A DNA stretch of 6,573 nt from JARROD01 sp037384225. GTDB lineage: Bacteria > Pseudomonadota > Gammaproteobacteria > Pseudomonadales > Cellvibrionaceae. The notes under the pieces are model-generated. The model worked only from the letters and a program-made list of their open reading frames with translations. It did not search any database and had not been told where the DNA came from. Both the position numbers and the translations under genes were made by a program. The DNA lies in assembly GCA_037384225.1 (NCBI GenBank), contig JARROD010000261.1:1-6573 (forward strand), read 5' to 3'. Within the stretch, counting starts at the first letter, position 1. The number at the start of each line of letters is the position of its first letter. Shown piece by piece: positions 1-6,290 of the stretch.

Positions 1-176
1 TCATTTTCTGTTAATCACTTTTGTAATGTTTGGAAATTTTTCTGTAGATAATGTGAGGTGCAGATTATAGGCTGCGTTAACACTATATAAGAACGCAATC
101 AGTTAAAGTCCACAAAGCGGAGCAAAGCATTGTTCCATTTCAAGACTTCAATTACAGGGCATAAAAGGGCAAGGTA

Positions 177-1094
177 ATGACAGAATACGACAAGACAAAG
201 GATTCAGCATCAAACCCCACAACCGGACCCTGCTCTTTCCCAAGGTCAGCCTCTTCAGATACTATGTCACTGGAAGGTTATAGCGCAGCCATAGAACTGC
301 CACAAAAAAACCATCCCGAATCTGTGCGAAAAACCCATTATTACTGGCAACTTGCGGGCGCCAGAGATGTTTCTGAATTCATGGACCGCATTCTCGTGGC
401 CGTGAACAAGCTGGGCTTCACCGATTTTTCTTTTGGCCGTTTATCCGCAAATGGCGGAGCCGCCGGTAATGTGGCTACGACGCTGGACGACGACGTTTTA
501 AGGGTTTATCGGGAAAAGCAGCTTTATTTACACGACATGGTACTGCAACACGGTGAAGCCAGCACCAGGCCCATATTGACCTCTACAGTGGAAAACTATA
601 TTTCCAACGCGCCGTTTAAGACTGAGCAGATCAAACGCACCATTGAATTAATCAAACTCAACAGGCGTTTTGGATACAACGATTTCTACAATATTCCACT
701 CAAAGCTCACAGTGGAGAGGGAAATGTCATGCTCTCGGTTTCTTCACAGGCAACTAATCAAGTGGAGTTTCGCCGCAAAGCCGCCGCGGCAAAAATCAAT
801 TTACAGTCACTCGCCCAAACTGTGGATTACATTGGTACAACTAAATTCCCCGATTTTTTTGTCGCCAAACCGACCAGTAGAAATATCATCATTACGCCGA
901 AACCGTTGCGGCTGCTAAATACATTGGCGAAGAAAAATTTGACCCTGAAAGAAGCCGCCAAAAAGCTTCGTATTAGTCTCGAAACCGCCAACAAGTATAT
1001 TATGACAGTTAAACGTGCACTTGGGGCTAACACGCAAGCCGCTGCTGTTTACCTGGCGATTAAAGAAGGCCTAATAAGCTGCGATGCAGACTGA
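177..1094 (+). CDS. LuxR-type transcriptional regulator (LuxR solo-like), paralogue 1
   Basis: Predicted 305-residue cytoplasmic DNA-binding regulator. Residues 1-55 are a poorly conserved, Ser/Pro-rich leader. Residues about 57-230 resemble the autoinducer-binding fold, including DVSEFMDRIL, the LGFTDFSFGRLS strand and an Asp at 120 in the position of the ligand-contacting Asp of LuxR proteins. The next residue is Met rather than the usual Pro, and the usual downstream Trp is not evident. Residues about 238-301 form a LuxR-type helix-turn-helix (LTLKEAAKKLRISLETANKY, then LGANTQAAAVYLAIKEGLI). The usual first Glu and the turn Gly of the family HTH are replaced. It is clearly homologous over about 250 residues to the product of 2455-3369. 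The ATG is preceded by AAAGGG (164-169) with a 7-nt gap. No luxI-type synthase is visible, so the signal, if any, is unknown. The regulator call is firm; ligand and targets are unknown. Confidence 0.88.
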   Translation: MTEYDKTKDSASNPTTGPCSFPRSASSDTMSLEGYSAAIELPQKNHPESVRKTHYYWQLAGARDVSEFMDRILVAVNKLGFTDFSFGRLSANGGAAGNVATTLDDDVLRVYREKQLYLHDMVLQHGEASTRPILTSTVENYISNAPFKTEQIKRTIELIKLNRRFGYNDFYNIPLKAHSGEGNVMLSVSSQATNQVEFRRKAAAAKINLQSLAQTVDYIGTTKFPDFFVAKPTSRNIIITPKPLRLLNTLAKKNLTLKEAAKKLRISLETANKYIMTVKRALGANTQAAAVYLAIKEGLISCDAD

Positions 1095-1099
1095 AAACC

Positions 1100-1135
1100 G
1101 CTGTAATGGGCGCAAAATACGCTCCCTTTTACAGC
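1100..1135 (+). terminator. Stem-loop just after the first luxR gene, possible terminator
   Basis: Starting 6 nt after the stop codon, GCTGTAA (1100-1106) pairs with TTACAGC (1129-1135). The stem continues as GGG/CCC and GC/GC around a 7-nt A-rich loop. It is a sound hairpin at the right place to end transcription, but no U tract follows, so it may be a 3'-end stabiliser or a Rho-assisted end. A similar CCGCTGTAA...TTTACAG arrangement follows the second luxR gene. Confidence 0.45.
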
Positions 1136-1179
1136 ACCGACAGATAGCGTAAATCACTTCTCATACCCCATTGCTTCCT

Positions 1180-1209
1180 TCGAAGGCCGTCCAACGGGTG
1201 AGCCTTCGA
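1180..1209. repeat. Short inverted repeat upstream of the small gene
   Basis: Perfect 8-bp arms TCGAAGGC (1180-1187) and GCCTTCGA (1202-1209) are separated by 14 nt. The left arm also lies within a 10-bp palindrome CCTTCGAAGG. It sits about 140-165 bp before the ATG of the small gene. It could be a regulator site or an RNA hairpin in the leader. No convincing -35/-10 pair was found beside it, so no function is assigned. Confidence 0.35.
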
Positions 1210-1346
1210 CTGACCACCTCTGAACTCCAGGCCCGGCTATATTCAGTGAGCGTTATAACTTCAACGCCTTTATTACCAGATGATCATTGGCAATAATATT
1301 GACCCTGTGGCTTAATACTAAACACCATTTAATAGGAGGTGTACTT

Positions 1347-1676
1347 ATGAATCTGGAGGTAACTCAACTCGCAGAAAACATGATAATGTCAATGCACGAC
1401 GTATTGTCAGAACAATGGCCTCAGGTCAGAGAATACGCGGAAGCAGAAGCAAGGAAATTAGCTGAAACCTTGACAATGCTGGAAAGACTTAAAGAGCTTG
1501 AAAAAATTGACAATGAGGTGGCGGGCATCCATTTAGATATTCAAAAAAATGCATGCCGTACCGCGTTACTAGCCGTAGATGGATTGACCATTGTTGCCGT
1601 TGAAGCAACCCTCAACGCTGCGCTCGACATCGTCAAAGCGCCTGTTAACTGTGCATTGGAATCAGAGTTAATATAG
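1347..1676 (+). CDS. Small helical protein of unknown function (109 aa)
   Basis: The ATG at 1347 is preceded by a near-perfect Shine-Dalgarno AGGAGGT (1334-1340) with a 6-nt gap. This decides the start against an in-frame TTG at 1287 that would add 20 residues. The 109-residue product is acidic and almost certainly mainly helical. Residues about 1-60 (such as EYAEAEARKLAETLTMLERL) are charged and amphipathic with coiled-coil character. Residues about 68-105 (such as TALLAVDGLTIVAVEATLNA) are more hydrophobic but contain acidic residues, so a true membrane span is doubtful. There is no signal peptide and only two Cys (71, 102). I do not recognise the family with certainty and assign no function. 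It lies alone between two LuxR-type genes, with 252 bp before and 778 bp after, so it is probably its own transcription unit and a candidate target of the neighbouring regulators. That link is inference. Confidence 0.8.
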   Translation: MNLEVTQLAENMIMSMHDVLSEQWPQVREYAEAEARKLAETLTMLERLKELEKIDNEVAGIHLDIQKNACRTALLAVDGLTIVAVEATLNAALDIVKAPVNCALESELI

Positions 1677-1745
1677 CGATAACCCAATAATAACTAACGC
1701 GTTTGTGGGCTAGATAGTTTGTGACGGGTGTGGCGATTCCTCACC

Positions 1746-1808
1746 CGGGCAAAATACCAGTGGAGGTATCACCCTCTTCGCCAGGTATCAGGGAATTTTA
1801 CTTGCCCG
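1746..1808. repeat. Imperfect inverted repeat / structured element
   Basis: CGGGCAA (1746-1752) and TTGCCCG (1802-1808) are exact complements. Their inner flanks (AAATACC against GGAATTTTAC) can extend the stem with a small bulge. The loop contains a further ATACC/GGTAT inverted repeat (1754-1769) and two direct copies of GGTATCA (1765-1771, 1784-1790). An alternative short hairpin CGGGTG/CACCCG (1725-1747) overlaps the left arm. The nested and alternative pairings suggest a structured RNA or a degraded repeat element. No known riboswitch class was recognised. Confidence 0.4.
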
Positions 1809-1820
1809 TGACATAAGTTT

Positions 1821-1895
1821 ACCCTATCGTTGCATAAATTTTCGGCCCAGGACAGCTTCCCTCCTTCCATAGTCGCATTTATGCAACGATAGGGT
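1821..1895. repeat. Perfect 19-bp inverted repeat with 37-nt loop
   Basis: The left arm (1821-1839, starting ACCCTATCGTTGCA) is perfectly complementary to the right arm (1877-1895, ending TGCAACGATAGGGT). The 37-nt loop (1840-1876) is pyrimidine-rich. The arms are too long to be chance and no U tract follows to make a classic terminator. It lacks the attC core signatures (RYYYAAC / GTTRRRY). The reverse complement of the loop loosely resembles the core of the larger palindrome at 6382-6573 (ATG-AAGGA, then a CC-GGG tract, then an A run), so the two may belong to one family of palindromic intergenic repeats. Confidence 0.8.
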
Positions 1896-1989
1896 TTAAA
1901 TCAGAACTATTAACTAAGCTCATCTCATTAAATTGTATTACGTTCACATCGAAGCTTCTAAACTTTTTGCCCTTCCGTGAAGGCATGTT

Positions 1990-2016
1990 ATGCCCACTAT
2001 CGCAGATGGTGGGCAT
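1990..2016. repeat. Compact hairpin, 12-bp stem with 3-nt loop
   Basis: ATGCCCACTATC (1990-2001) pairs with GATGGTGGGCAT (2005-2016) with one T-G wobble around a GCA loop. A smaller CCTTC/GAAGG hairpin (1971-1983) lies immediately upstream. No U tract follows, so this is not a typical intrinsic terminator. It could belong to an untranslated RNA or a decayed repeat element. Confidence 0.55.
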
Positions 2017-2454
2017 TCGCCCGCGGTTACACTGTATACGCTTGTCTCACTTTCGTAGGGTCGCTTGCAGAGTCAATTTGAACGGTTGGGTTTTCAGTCT
2101 ACATTTCCGCTATATTTCCAGTATGGAACTGACAGAAACACACCACTCCATTTTCAAAATTTGATTAAGTACATAAATGTGCCAATAAAGGAACGATTTT
2201 TTTAGTTACAAATATGATATATGTATAGCCCTACAATGAGTTTAAGGAAGCGGCCACAACCTAAAATCGCCGTCTGTTTTCACTTGCTGTCGCCTTTATT
2301 TGCATTTAAATCAGTTTATGTACGATCAACCTATTCTCAGTCGATAACCAAAGGTTAGGATTTTAATAGAATCATTATATTCATTAACAACCAAGCCTAT
2401 AAATTGTTACTTTCATAACTAGATACATATTAAGAACAAGAGGGAGAGAAAACT

Positions 2455-3369
2455 GTGGCTGAAGACAACAATACCAAATCGGGGAAAAACCTGTCCTGCC
2501 TTCGGGGAAAGGTGATAGAGTCATCCGAAGTATTTGGCAATCAACAAATACCCAGCAACAGCCAGATTTCACTTTCAAATTCAAAACCCATCAATGAAAT
2601 CGAATTTTACCGGAACTTGTCTATAGCCGAGGATATGTCTGATTTTATGAGACGTGTTCTGGCAGTGATCAACCGATTGGGGTTTTCGGATTTCACCTTT
2701 GCCCGTCTCACTTCACAAAACGGTTTTGAAATAAAGCTCAATACAACGCCAAAAGAACTGATGAAAACCTATGTAGGTGACGCCTACAGCAAATACGATA
2801 TGATGCTGGAGTATGCTTATTCCAATAATTCCCCCATTTTTCAAACATCCATATCCGATTATGTCGACTCAGCCCCTTTTATCACTGAAAAGATCAAAAG
2901 AAATCGCGAACTCAAAAAAATCTACAGTAAATACGGCTATGAAGACTATTTTGCCATTCCCATGTCCGCCCACAATGGCAATGGTCGTGTCCTGTTTGCC
3001 GTGTTGTCCGAAGACGTCAGCCGCCTGGATTTCCAGCGCAGAACCAATCAATGCCGCCCAATTCTTTTTTTACTCGGCGAAGCCATCGACTATATTGGCA
3101 GCACCAAGTTTTCAGAGTTTTTTCTCAGCAATGAAGAGAACAGAGACCTTGTTATTACACCGCGGCCACTCATGCTGTTAAGCACTCTGGCCAAATACGA
3201 TTTAACCCTGCAACAAGCTGCAGATAAATTGCAAATCAGCATCGATACAGCCAATAAACACATGGCCGCGGCAAAACAGGCTCTGGGAGCCAACACTCAG
3301 GCTGCTGCCGTATATCGTGCAATAAAGGAGGGCTTGATTTCGATCGGCAATGATGATTTCAACAGTTAA
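2455..3369 (+). CDS. LuxR-type transcriptional regulator (LuxR solo-like), paralogue 2
   Basis: Predicted 304-residue cytoplasmic DNA-binding regulator, paralogous to the product of 177-1094. The shared part starts near residue 52 (FYRNLSIAEDMSDFMRRVLA); the first 50 residues are unrelated in detail and probably flexible. Residues about 55-225 are an autoinducer-binding-like domain with Asp115 at the conserved acidic position, followed by Met where canonical receptors have Pro. Residues about 233-297 are the LuxR-type helix-turn-helix (ITPRPLMLLSTLAKYDLT, QISIDTANKH, LGANTQAAAVYRAIKEGLI). This copy keeps the His of the recognition region where paralogue 1 has Tyr. The GTG start is chosen because AGGGAG (2441-2446) lies 8 nt upstream and no nearby ATG is usable. 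The gene stands alone behind a long AT-rich leader. No synthase gene is nearby, so the signal is unknown. Confidence 0.88.
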   Translation: MAEDNNTKSGKNLSCLRGKVIESSEVFGNQQIPSNSQISLSNSKPINEIEFYRNLSIAEDMSDFMRRVLAVINRLGFSDFTFARLTSQNGFEIKLNTTPKELMKTYVGDAYSKYDMMLEYAYSNNSPIFQTSISDYVDSAPFITEKIKRNRELKKIYSKYGYEDYFAIPMSAHNGNGRVLFAVLSEDVSRLDFQRRTNQCRPILFLLGEAIDYIGSTKFSEFFLSNEENRDLVITPRPLMLLSTLAKYDLTLQQAADKLQISIDTANKHMAAAKQALGANTQAAAVYRAIKEGLISIGNDDFNS

Positions 3370-3395
3370 CCTCAGTCACTTCCATTAATTACCCG

Positions 3396-3431
3396 CTGTA
3401 AAAACAAACTAACGCGAGCGAATATTTACAG
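3396..3431. repeat. CTGTAAA...TTTACAG inverted repeat after the second luxR gene
   Basis: Perfect 7-bp arms (3396-3402 and 3425-3431) enclose a 22-nt segment with a small CGCGAGCG motif. The position, about 27 nt after the stop, and the outer bases match the hairpin after the first luxR gene, which suggests the 3' flank was copied together with the gene. The spacing is too wide for a TyrR-type TGTAAA-N6-TTTACA box. As a terminator it is weak. Confidence 0.4.
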
Positions 3432-3448
3432 ATTACCCACCATTGTCC

Positions 3449-3478
3449 TTGTAACCTGATTTGAATTAATTATATATT
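3449..3478 (+). promoter_or_regulatory. Candidate sigma-70 promoter of the FAH-family gene
   Basis: TTGTAA (3449-3454) is followed after 16 nt by TATATA (3471-3476), or after 18 nt by TATATT. This would start transcription near 3484 and give a leader of roughly 105 nt. The -10 region overlaps the left arm of the dyad at 3474-3499. It is a pattern match only. Confidence 0.4.
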
Positions 3479-3499
3479 GGTTGCAGTTGCAACTAATAT
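3474..3499. promoter_or_regulatory. 26-bp operator-like dyad upstream of the FAH-family gene
   Basis: ATATTGGTTGCA (3474-3485) and TGCAACTAATAT (3488-3499) are inverted copies with one mismatch around a central GT. The dyad spans the presumed -10 and start of transcription, a typical repressor position. It lies 92 nt before the hydrolase start codon. The two regulators encoded on the other side of the hydrolase gene, the Lrp-type protein and PaaX, are the obvious candidates to bind it. Which one does so is not shown by the sequence. Confidence 0.55.
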
Positions 3500-3591
3500 G
3501 CAGGGGGCAAGCGGACACTCAGGTCATCACCCCGAAAATGTTAACCAGATCACAAATACTTTAGGTATATCTCTGAGTTAAGGACTCTATT

Positions 3592-4608
3592 ATGAAACTC
3601 GCTTCTCTCAAGAGTGGGCGCGATGGCTGCCTAGTCGTAGTATCACGCGATTTAAACAAGGCGATTAGTACGCCGGATATTGCACAAACGCTGCAACAGG
3701 CGCTGGACAACTGGTCAAAAACCGCGCCACAACTGCAGCGTGTTTACGACGATCTCAATGCCGGAAAAATCGCTGCGGCCTTGGATTTTAACCAGGAGAA
3801 CTGCGAATCCCCGCTCCCCCGTGCCTACCACTGGGCTGACGGCAGCGCCTATGTCAACCACGTGGAACTGGTGCGAAAAGCACGCAACGCGGCAATGCCC
3901 GAATCCTTCTGGAGTGACCCCTTAATATATCAAGGGGGTTCGGACGATTTTATTGGCCCCCGTGACAATATCATACTGCCAAGCGATGATTGGGGGATCG
4001 ACTTTGAAGGTGAAATCGCAGTCATCACCGATGACGTAGCCATGGGGACAACACAGGCATCCGCGGGTGAACACATCAAATTATTAATGCTCGTCAACGA
4101 TGTCTCCCTGCGCGGGCTAATCCCTGGAGAACTGACAAAAGGTTTTGGCTTCTACCAGTCCAAACCCGCCTCATCATTCTCCCCCGTAGCAGTAACACCC
4201 GATGAGCTGGGTTCTGACTGGGACGGTGGCAAATTGAAGCTGCCACTGCTTTCTTACCTCAACGGCAAGCCGTTTGGTAAGCCCAACGCCGGTGTGGATA
4301 TGACTTTTGAATTTCCCCAATTGATAGCCCATGCGGCAAAATCCCGCAACATCGGCGCCGGTGCCATTATCGGCTCCGGTACTGTTTCCAATAAACAGGA
4401 AACAGACCACGGCACTTCAATTGAAGAGGGCGGAGTGGGATACTCCTGCATTGCGGAAATCAGGATGATCGAAACCATCCGCGACGGTAAACCCAGCACC
4501 GCATTTATGCACTTCGGCGATACGGTTAAAATTGAAATGCTGAATGCGCAGGGAGAATCTGTGTTTGGTGCTATTGAGCAAACCATTGTACAAATAACAT
4601 CTCAATAA
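3592..4608 (+). CDS. Fumarylacetoacetate hydrolase (FAH) family protein
   Basis: Predicted 338-residue cytosolic metal-dependent hydrolase of the two-domain bacterial FAH type. Family members cleave a carbon-carbon bond in beta-diketo acids; the best known step is fumarylacetoacetate to fumarate plus acetoacetate, the last step of homogentisate/tyrosine breakdown. Residues 1-80 fit the N-terminal domain of this subfamily. The catalytic domain shows YQGGSDDFIGP (113-123), the metal ligands in DFEGE (Glu139, Glu141) and VND (Asp170), and the IGSGTVSN loop (260-267). The key residues appear intact and the length is normal. The ATG has AAGGA (3580-3584) 7 nt upstream. The gene is preceded by a promoter-like sequence and a strong dyad and converges on paaX with 59 bp between the stop codons. 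Homogentisate dioxygenase and maleylacetoacetate isomerase genes are not in the window, so the exact substrate is inferred; a related diketo-acid substrate is possible. Confidence 0.9.
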   Translation: MKLASLKSGRDGCLVVVSRDLNKAISTPDIAQTLQQALDNWSKTAPQLQRVYDDLNAGKIAAALDFNQENCESPLPRAYHWADGSAYVNHVELVRKARNAAMPESFWSDPLIYQGGSDDFIGPRDNIILPSDDWGIDFEGEIAVITDDVAMGTTQASAGEHIKLLMLVNDVSLRGLIPGELTKGFGFYQSKPASSFSPVAVTPDELGSDWDGGKLKLPLLSYLNGKPFGKPNAGVDMTFEFPQLIAHAAKSRNIGAGAIIGSGTVSNKQETDHGTSIEEGGVGYSCIAEIRMIETIRDGKPSTAFMHFGDTVKIEMLNAQGESVFGAIEQTIVQITSQ

Positions 4609-4667
4609 GGAACGGGTTACTTTTTACTGGCGCCGCGGTGCGTGTAATGGCTCCTACTCTGGTTTAC

Positions 4668-5597
4668 TCACAAGCCGCCGAAGCGCTGGTAGAATCCCGC
4701 TATGGCTGCCGGTAGGGGCCCATCGGCATCCTCCATGTTTTCCCGCACATACTGCTCGGCGCCGGCACTGGTTGCGCGATAAATATCGGCTGTTAAATTA
4801 TACGCGACTTGTCCGGCCCAACCTGTGGGCAGAAGATCATCGGGTAAGTCAGTGTCTTTTAATAAAATCCGCCGGTATTCATGGATCATCAGCGTCCTGA
4901 GCTGAAAACACTGCGCTGGCTGCGGCGCCTCGGTGTTATTGAATGCATCGAACACCGGGCGGAATTTCGACAGGAAACCCTCATAGCGTGATTCCAGTTT
5001 GTCGAGATCCCAGCAGGTGAGGGCAAGCCGCTTCAACACGCCCTGGGAAGCCAGTTCCTCCGTGTGCGCATTCATAACCACAACGTTGTCTTCCAGACCA
5101 AGTTCCCGCAGTGTTTCATCCAATGAGCGCCTATCCGCGCCGGGATGAGCTAATAAACCGGGTGTCAGAGCACCGAACCCCAGCCACCGCAGCTCTTTGC
5201 GCAATTCTTTGCGCAAAGCCTCATCACACCCTTCATCGACAAATACCGGAAGTACCAGTGTCCACTGACCATCCCACGCTGCCCGGTCGGCGGCATAAAT
5301 GCGCCGTGCGGTTTTTTCATACTGACGCAGACCAAACTCGGTAAAACTGTAATAACTGCGACGCCCGATCAGCGTCGACACTAGCCAGTTTTCCTGAACC
5401 AGGCGGTACACCGCGGTGCGTACTAAACGCTGATTCAATCCAAAAGGTTCCAGCGTTTTTATTAAACTGCCCAACCAGACACTACCACCATGCTGAGATA
5501 TGGAATCGCCAAACACAGTAATAATCAGCGAGCCCCCCCGAATAGGTCGTTGTTGATGGAAAATCCGCAGTAATTCTTCAATCGTTTTTGTCGCCAT
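4668..5597 (-). CDS. paaX: PaaX family transcriptional repressor
   Basis: Predicted 309-residue transcription factor. PaaX of Escherichia coli represses phenylacetate degradation genes and is released by phenylacetyl-CoA. The N-terminal winged-helix region contains FGDSISQHGGSVWLGSLI (29-46), RLVRTAVYRLVQENWL (57-72, the DNA-binding helix) and GRRSYYSFTEFGL (78-90). The central and C-terminal parts carry family motifs LGFGALTPGLLA (139-150) and IHEYRRILLKDTDLP (238-252), LLPTGWAG, and the terminal YQRFGGL. The protein stops right at that motif, whereas I recall the E. coli protein running slightly further. The ATG follows a weak AAGTG ribosome site. The gene begins 42 nt after the Lrp-type gene on the same strand, so the two are probably co-transcribed. 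No paa catabolic genes are in the window. Given the FAH-family neighbour, it may control another aromatic acid route. Confidence 0.93.
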   Translation of the reverse strand: MATKTIEELLRIFHQQRPIRGGSLIITVFGDSISQHGGSVWLGSLIKTLEPFGLNQRLVRTAVYRLVQENWLVSTLIGRRSYYSFTEFGLRQYEKTARRIYAADRAAWDGQWTLVLPVFVDEGCDEALRKELRKELRWLGFGALTPGLLAHPGADRRSLDETLRELGLEDNVVVMNAHTEELASQGVLKRLALTCWDLDKLESRYEGFLSKFRPVFDAFNNTEAPQPAQCFQLRTLMIHEYRRILLKDTDLPDDLLPTGWAGQVAYNLTADIYRATSAGAEQYVRENMEDADGPLPAAIAGFYQRFGGL

Positions 5598-5639
5598 AAC
5601 ACACTTATATACTGTCCGCTGCCAAATAAAGCCGACAGG

Positions 5640-6290
5640 TTACAAAGGCACGTCCAGGATCAACTTAGGCTGTTTAAGTGAAAACATTGTATTCACTGAA
5701 CGAATTCCGTGAACCTGCAACAATGTCTTGCTTAAAAAGTGTTCGTAACGCTCCATATCTTGTGCCATGATTTTCAATAAGTAATCGCACTGTCCACTCA
5801 CTGAGTGACACTCGAGGATCTCATCGCTCTCTCTCACCGCCTGACCAAATGCCTCCAGAGTGTCACTATGATGGTTGTCGAGGCATATTTCCGCAATCGC
5901 CAGCACCTGCATCCCCAGCTTTTTGGGGTTGACCACCGCCACATATTTCTCAATATAACCTTCATCCTCCAGACGCTTTACCCGCCGCCAACAGGGCGCG
6001 GCCGATAACCCTACCCGCTCAGCGAGATCGCGATTAGAAATCCGTCCGTCCCCCTGCAATACACGCAGAATCGCCGCATCAAAACGGTCGAGCGTGAGAG
6101 CCCTCAGCCCTTTATCAGGAGCCTTCAGCCCTTTATCAGGAGCCTTCAGCCCTTTATCGGGAGCCTTCAGCCCTTTATCGGGAGCCTTCAGCCCTTTATC
6201 GGGAGCCTTCGGCTGTTTATTAGAACTTTTCGACGCCTTTTTAGCTGTTTTACGTTCTCCATCAAAAGTCTTTTTTCGACCCGGAGCCAT
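5640..6290 (-). CDS. Lrp/AsnC family regulator with basic repeat-containing N-terminal tail
   Basis: Predicted 216-residue regulator; typical Lrp/AsnC proteins have about 150-165 residues. Residues 67-115 form the helix-turn-helix (FDAAILRVLQGDGRISNRDL, then LAERVGLSAAPCWRRVKRL). Residues about 122-205 are the ligand-binding and oligomerisation (RAM) domain with SGQCDYLLKI (165-174). The extra first 62 residues are Lys-rich and contain five copies of (K)APDKGL at 28-62, likely disordered and able to bind DNA non-specifically, as in H1-like tails. The start is supported because the only upstream ATG (6290) has AAGG 7 nt before it and no ATG, GTG or TTG occurs between the repeats and the core domain. 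The repeat unit is a multiple of three and its base changes are silent or Lys/Arg, so the tail is probably translated. It probably heads an operon with paaX; its effector (amino acid or aromatic-derived) is unknown. Confidence 0.93.
   Translation of the reverse strand: MAPGRKKTFDGERKTAKKASKSSNKQPKAPDKGLKAPDKGLKAPDKGLKAPDKGLKAPDKGLRALTLDRFDAAILRVLQGDGRISNRDLAERVGLSAAPCWRRVKRLEDEGYIEKYVAVVNPKKLGMQVLAIAEICLDNHHSDTLEAFGQAVRESDEILECHSVSGQCDYLLKIMAQDMERYEHFLSKTLLQVHGIRSVNTMFSLKQPKLILDVPL
6101..6205. repeat. Five-copy 21-bp in-frame tandem repeat
   Basis: Five head-to-tail units start at 6101, 6122, 6143, 6164 and 6185. Copy 1 differs at one base and the A/G change in ATCAGG/ATCGGG separates copies 1-2 from 3-5. 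The following 21 bases (6206-6226) look like a decayed sixth unit. On the minus strand each unit encodes one seven-residue repeat of the Lrp-type protein tail. Such arrays can change copy number by slippage or recombination without breaking the frame. Confidence 0.95.

Larger units (their letters stand above)
1677..2454. other. Gene-free region with several inverted repeats
   Basis: About 780 bp with no credible coding region. The only open frame (1967-2164, +) has no ribosome site, an unnatural composition and contains a strong hairpin. The first half holds an imperfect stem (1746-1808), a perfect 19-bp inverted repeat (1821-1895) and a compact hairpin (1990-2016). The second half (about 2160-2454) is AT-rich and should contain the promoter of the second luxR gene. 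A 13-bp palindrome TAACCAAAGGTTA (2345-2357) lies about 100 bp before that start. A TTGTTA/TATTAA pair (2404-2433) is visible but leaves almost no leader before the ribosome site, so I do not call it as a promoter. Confidence 0.6.

Noticed and set aside
21..52. Sigma-70 promoter of the first luxR gene (TTGTAA and GATAAT)
   Set aside because: The spacer of 20 nt is too long and no better-spaced pair was found.
1287..1346. Upstream TTG start that would lengthen the small protein by 20 residues
   Set aside because: The AGGAGGT site lies directly before the ATG at 1347, and the added residues include the ribosome site itself.
1821..1895. Integron attC recombination site
   Set aside because: The paired core motifs RYYYAAC and GTTRRRY are not present at the ends and no integron integrase is visible.
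1967..2164. 65-codon open frame on the + strand
   Set aside because: No ribosome site, Cys/Arg/His-rich unnatural composition, no recognisable motif, and it contains the 1990-2016 hairpin.
1895..2314. Direct 10-bp repeat TTTAAATCAG at 1895-1904 and 2305-2314 as a possible target-site duplication
   Set aside because: AT-rich and short, with no transposase or terminal inverted repeats between the copies; chance is likely.
3396..3431. TyrR/PhhR-type operator (TGTAAA-N6-TTTACA)
   Set aside because: The half-sites match but are 22 nt apart, too far for this class of site.
4609..4667. Bidirectional terminator between the convergent hydrolase and paaX genes
   Set aside because: No clear GC-rich hairpin with flanking T/A tracts could be drawn in this 59-bp gap.
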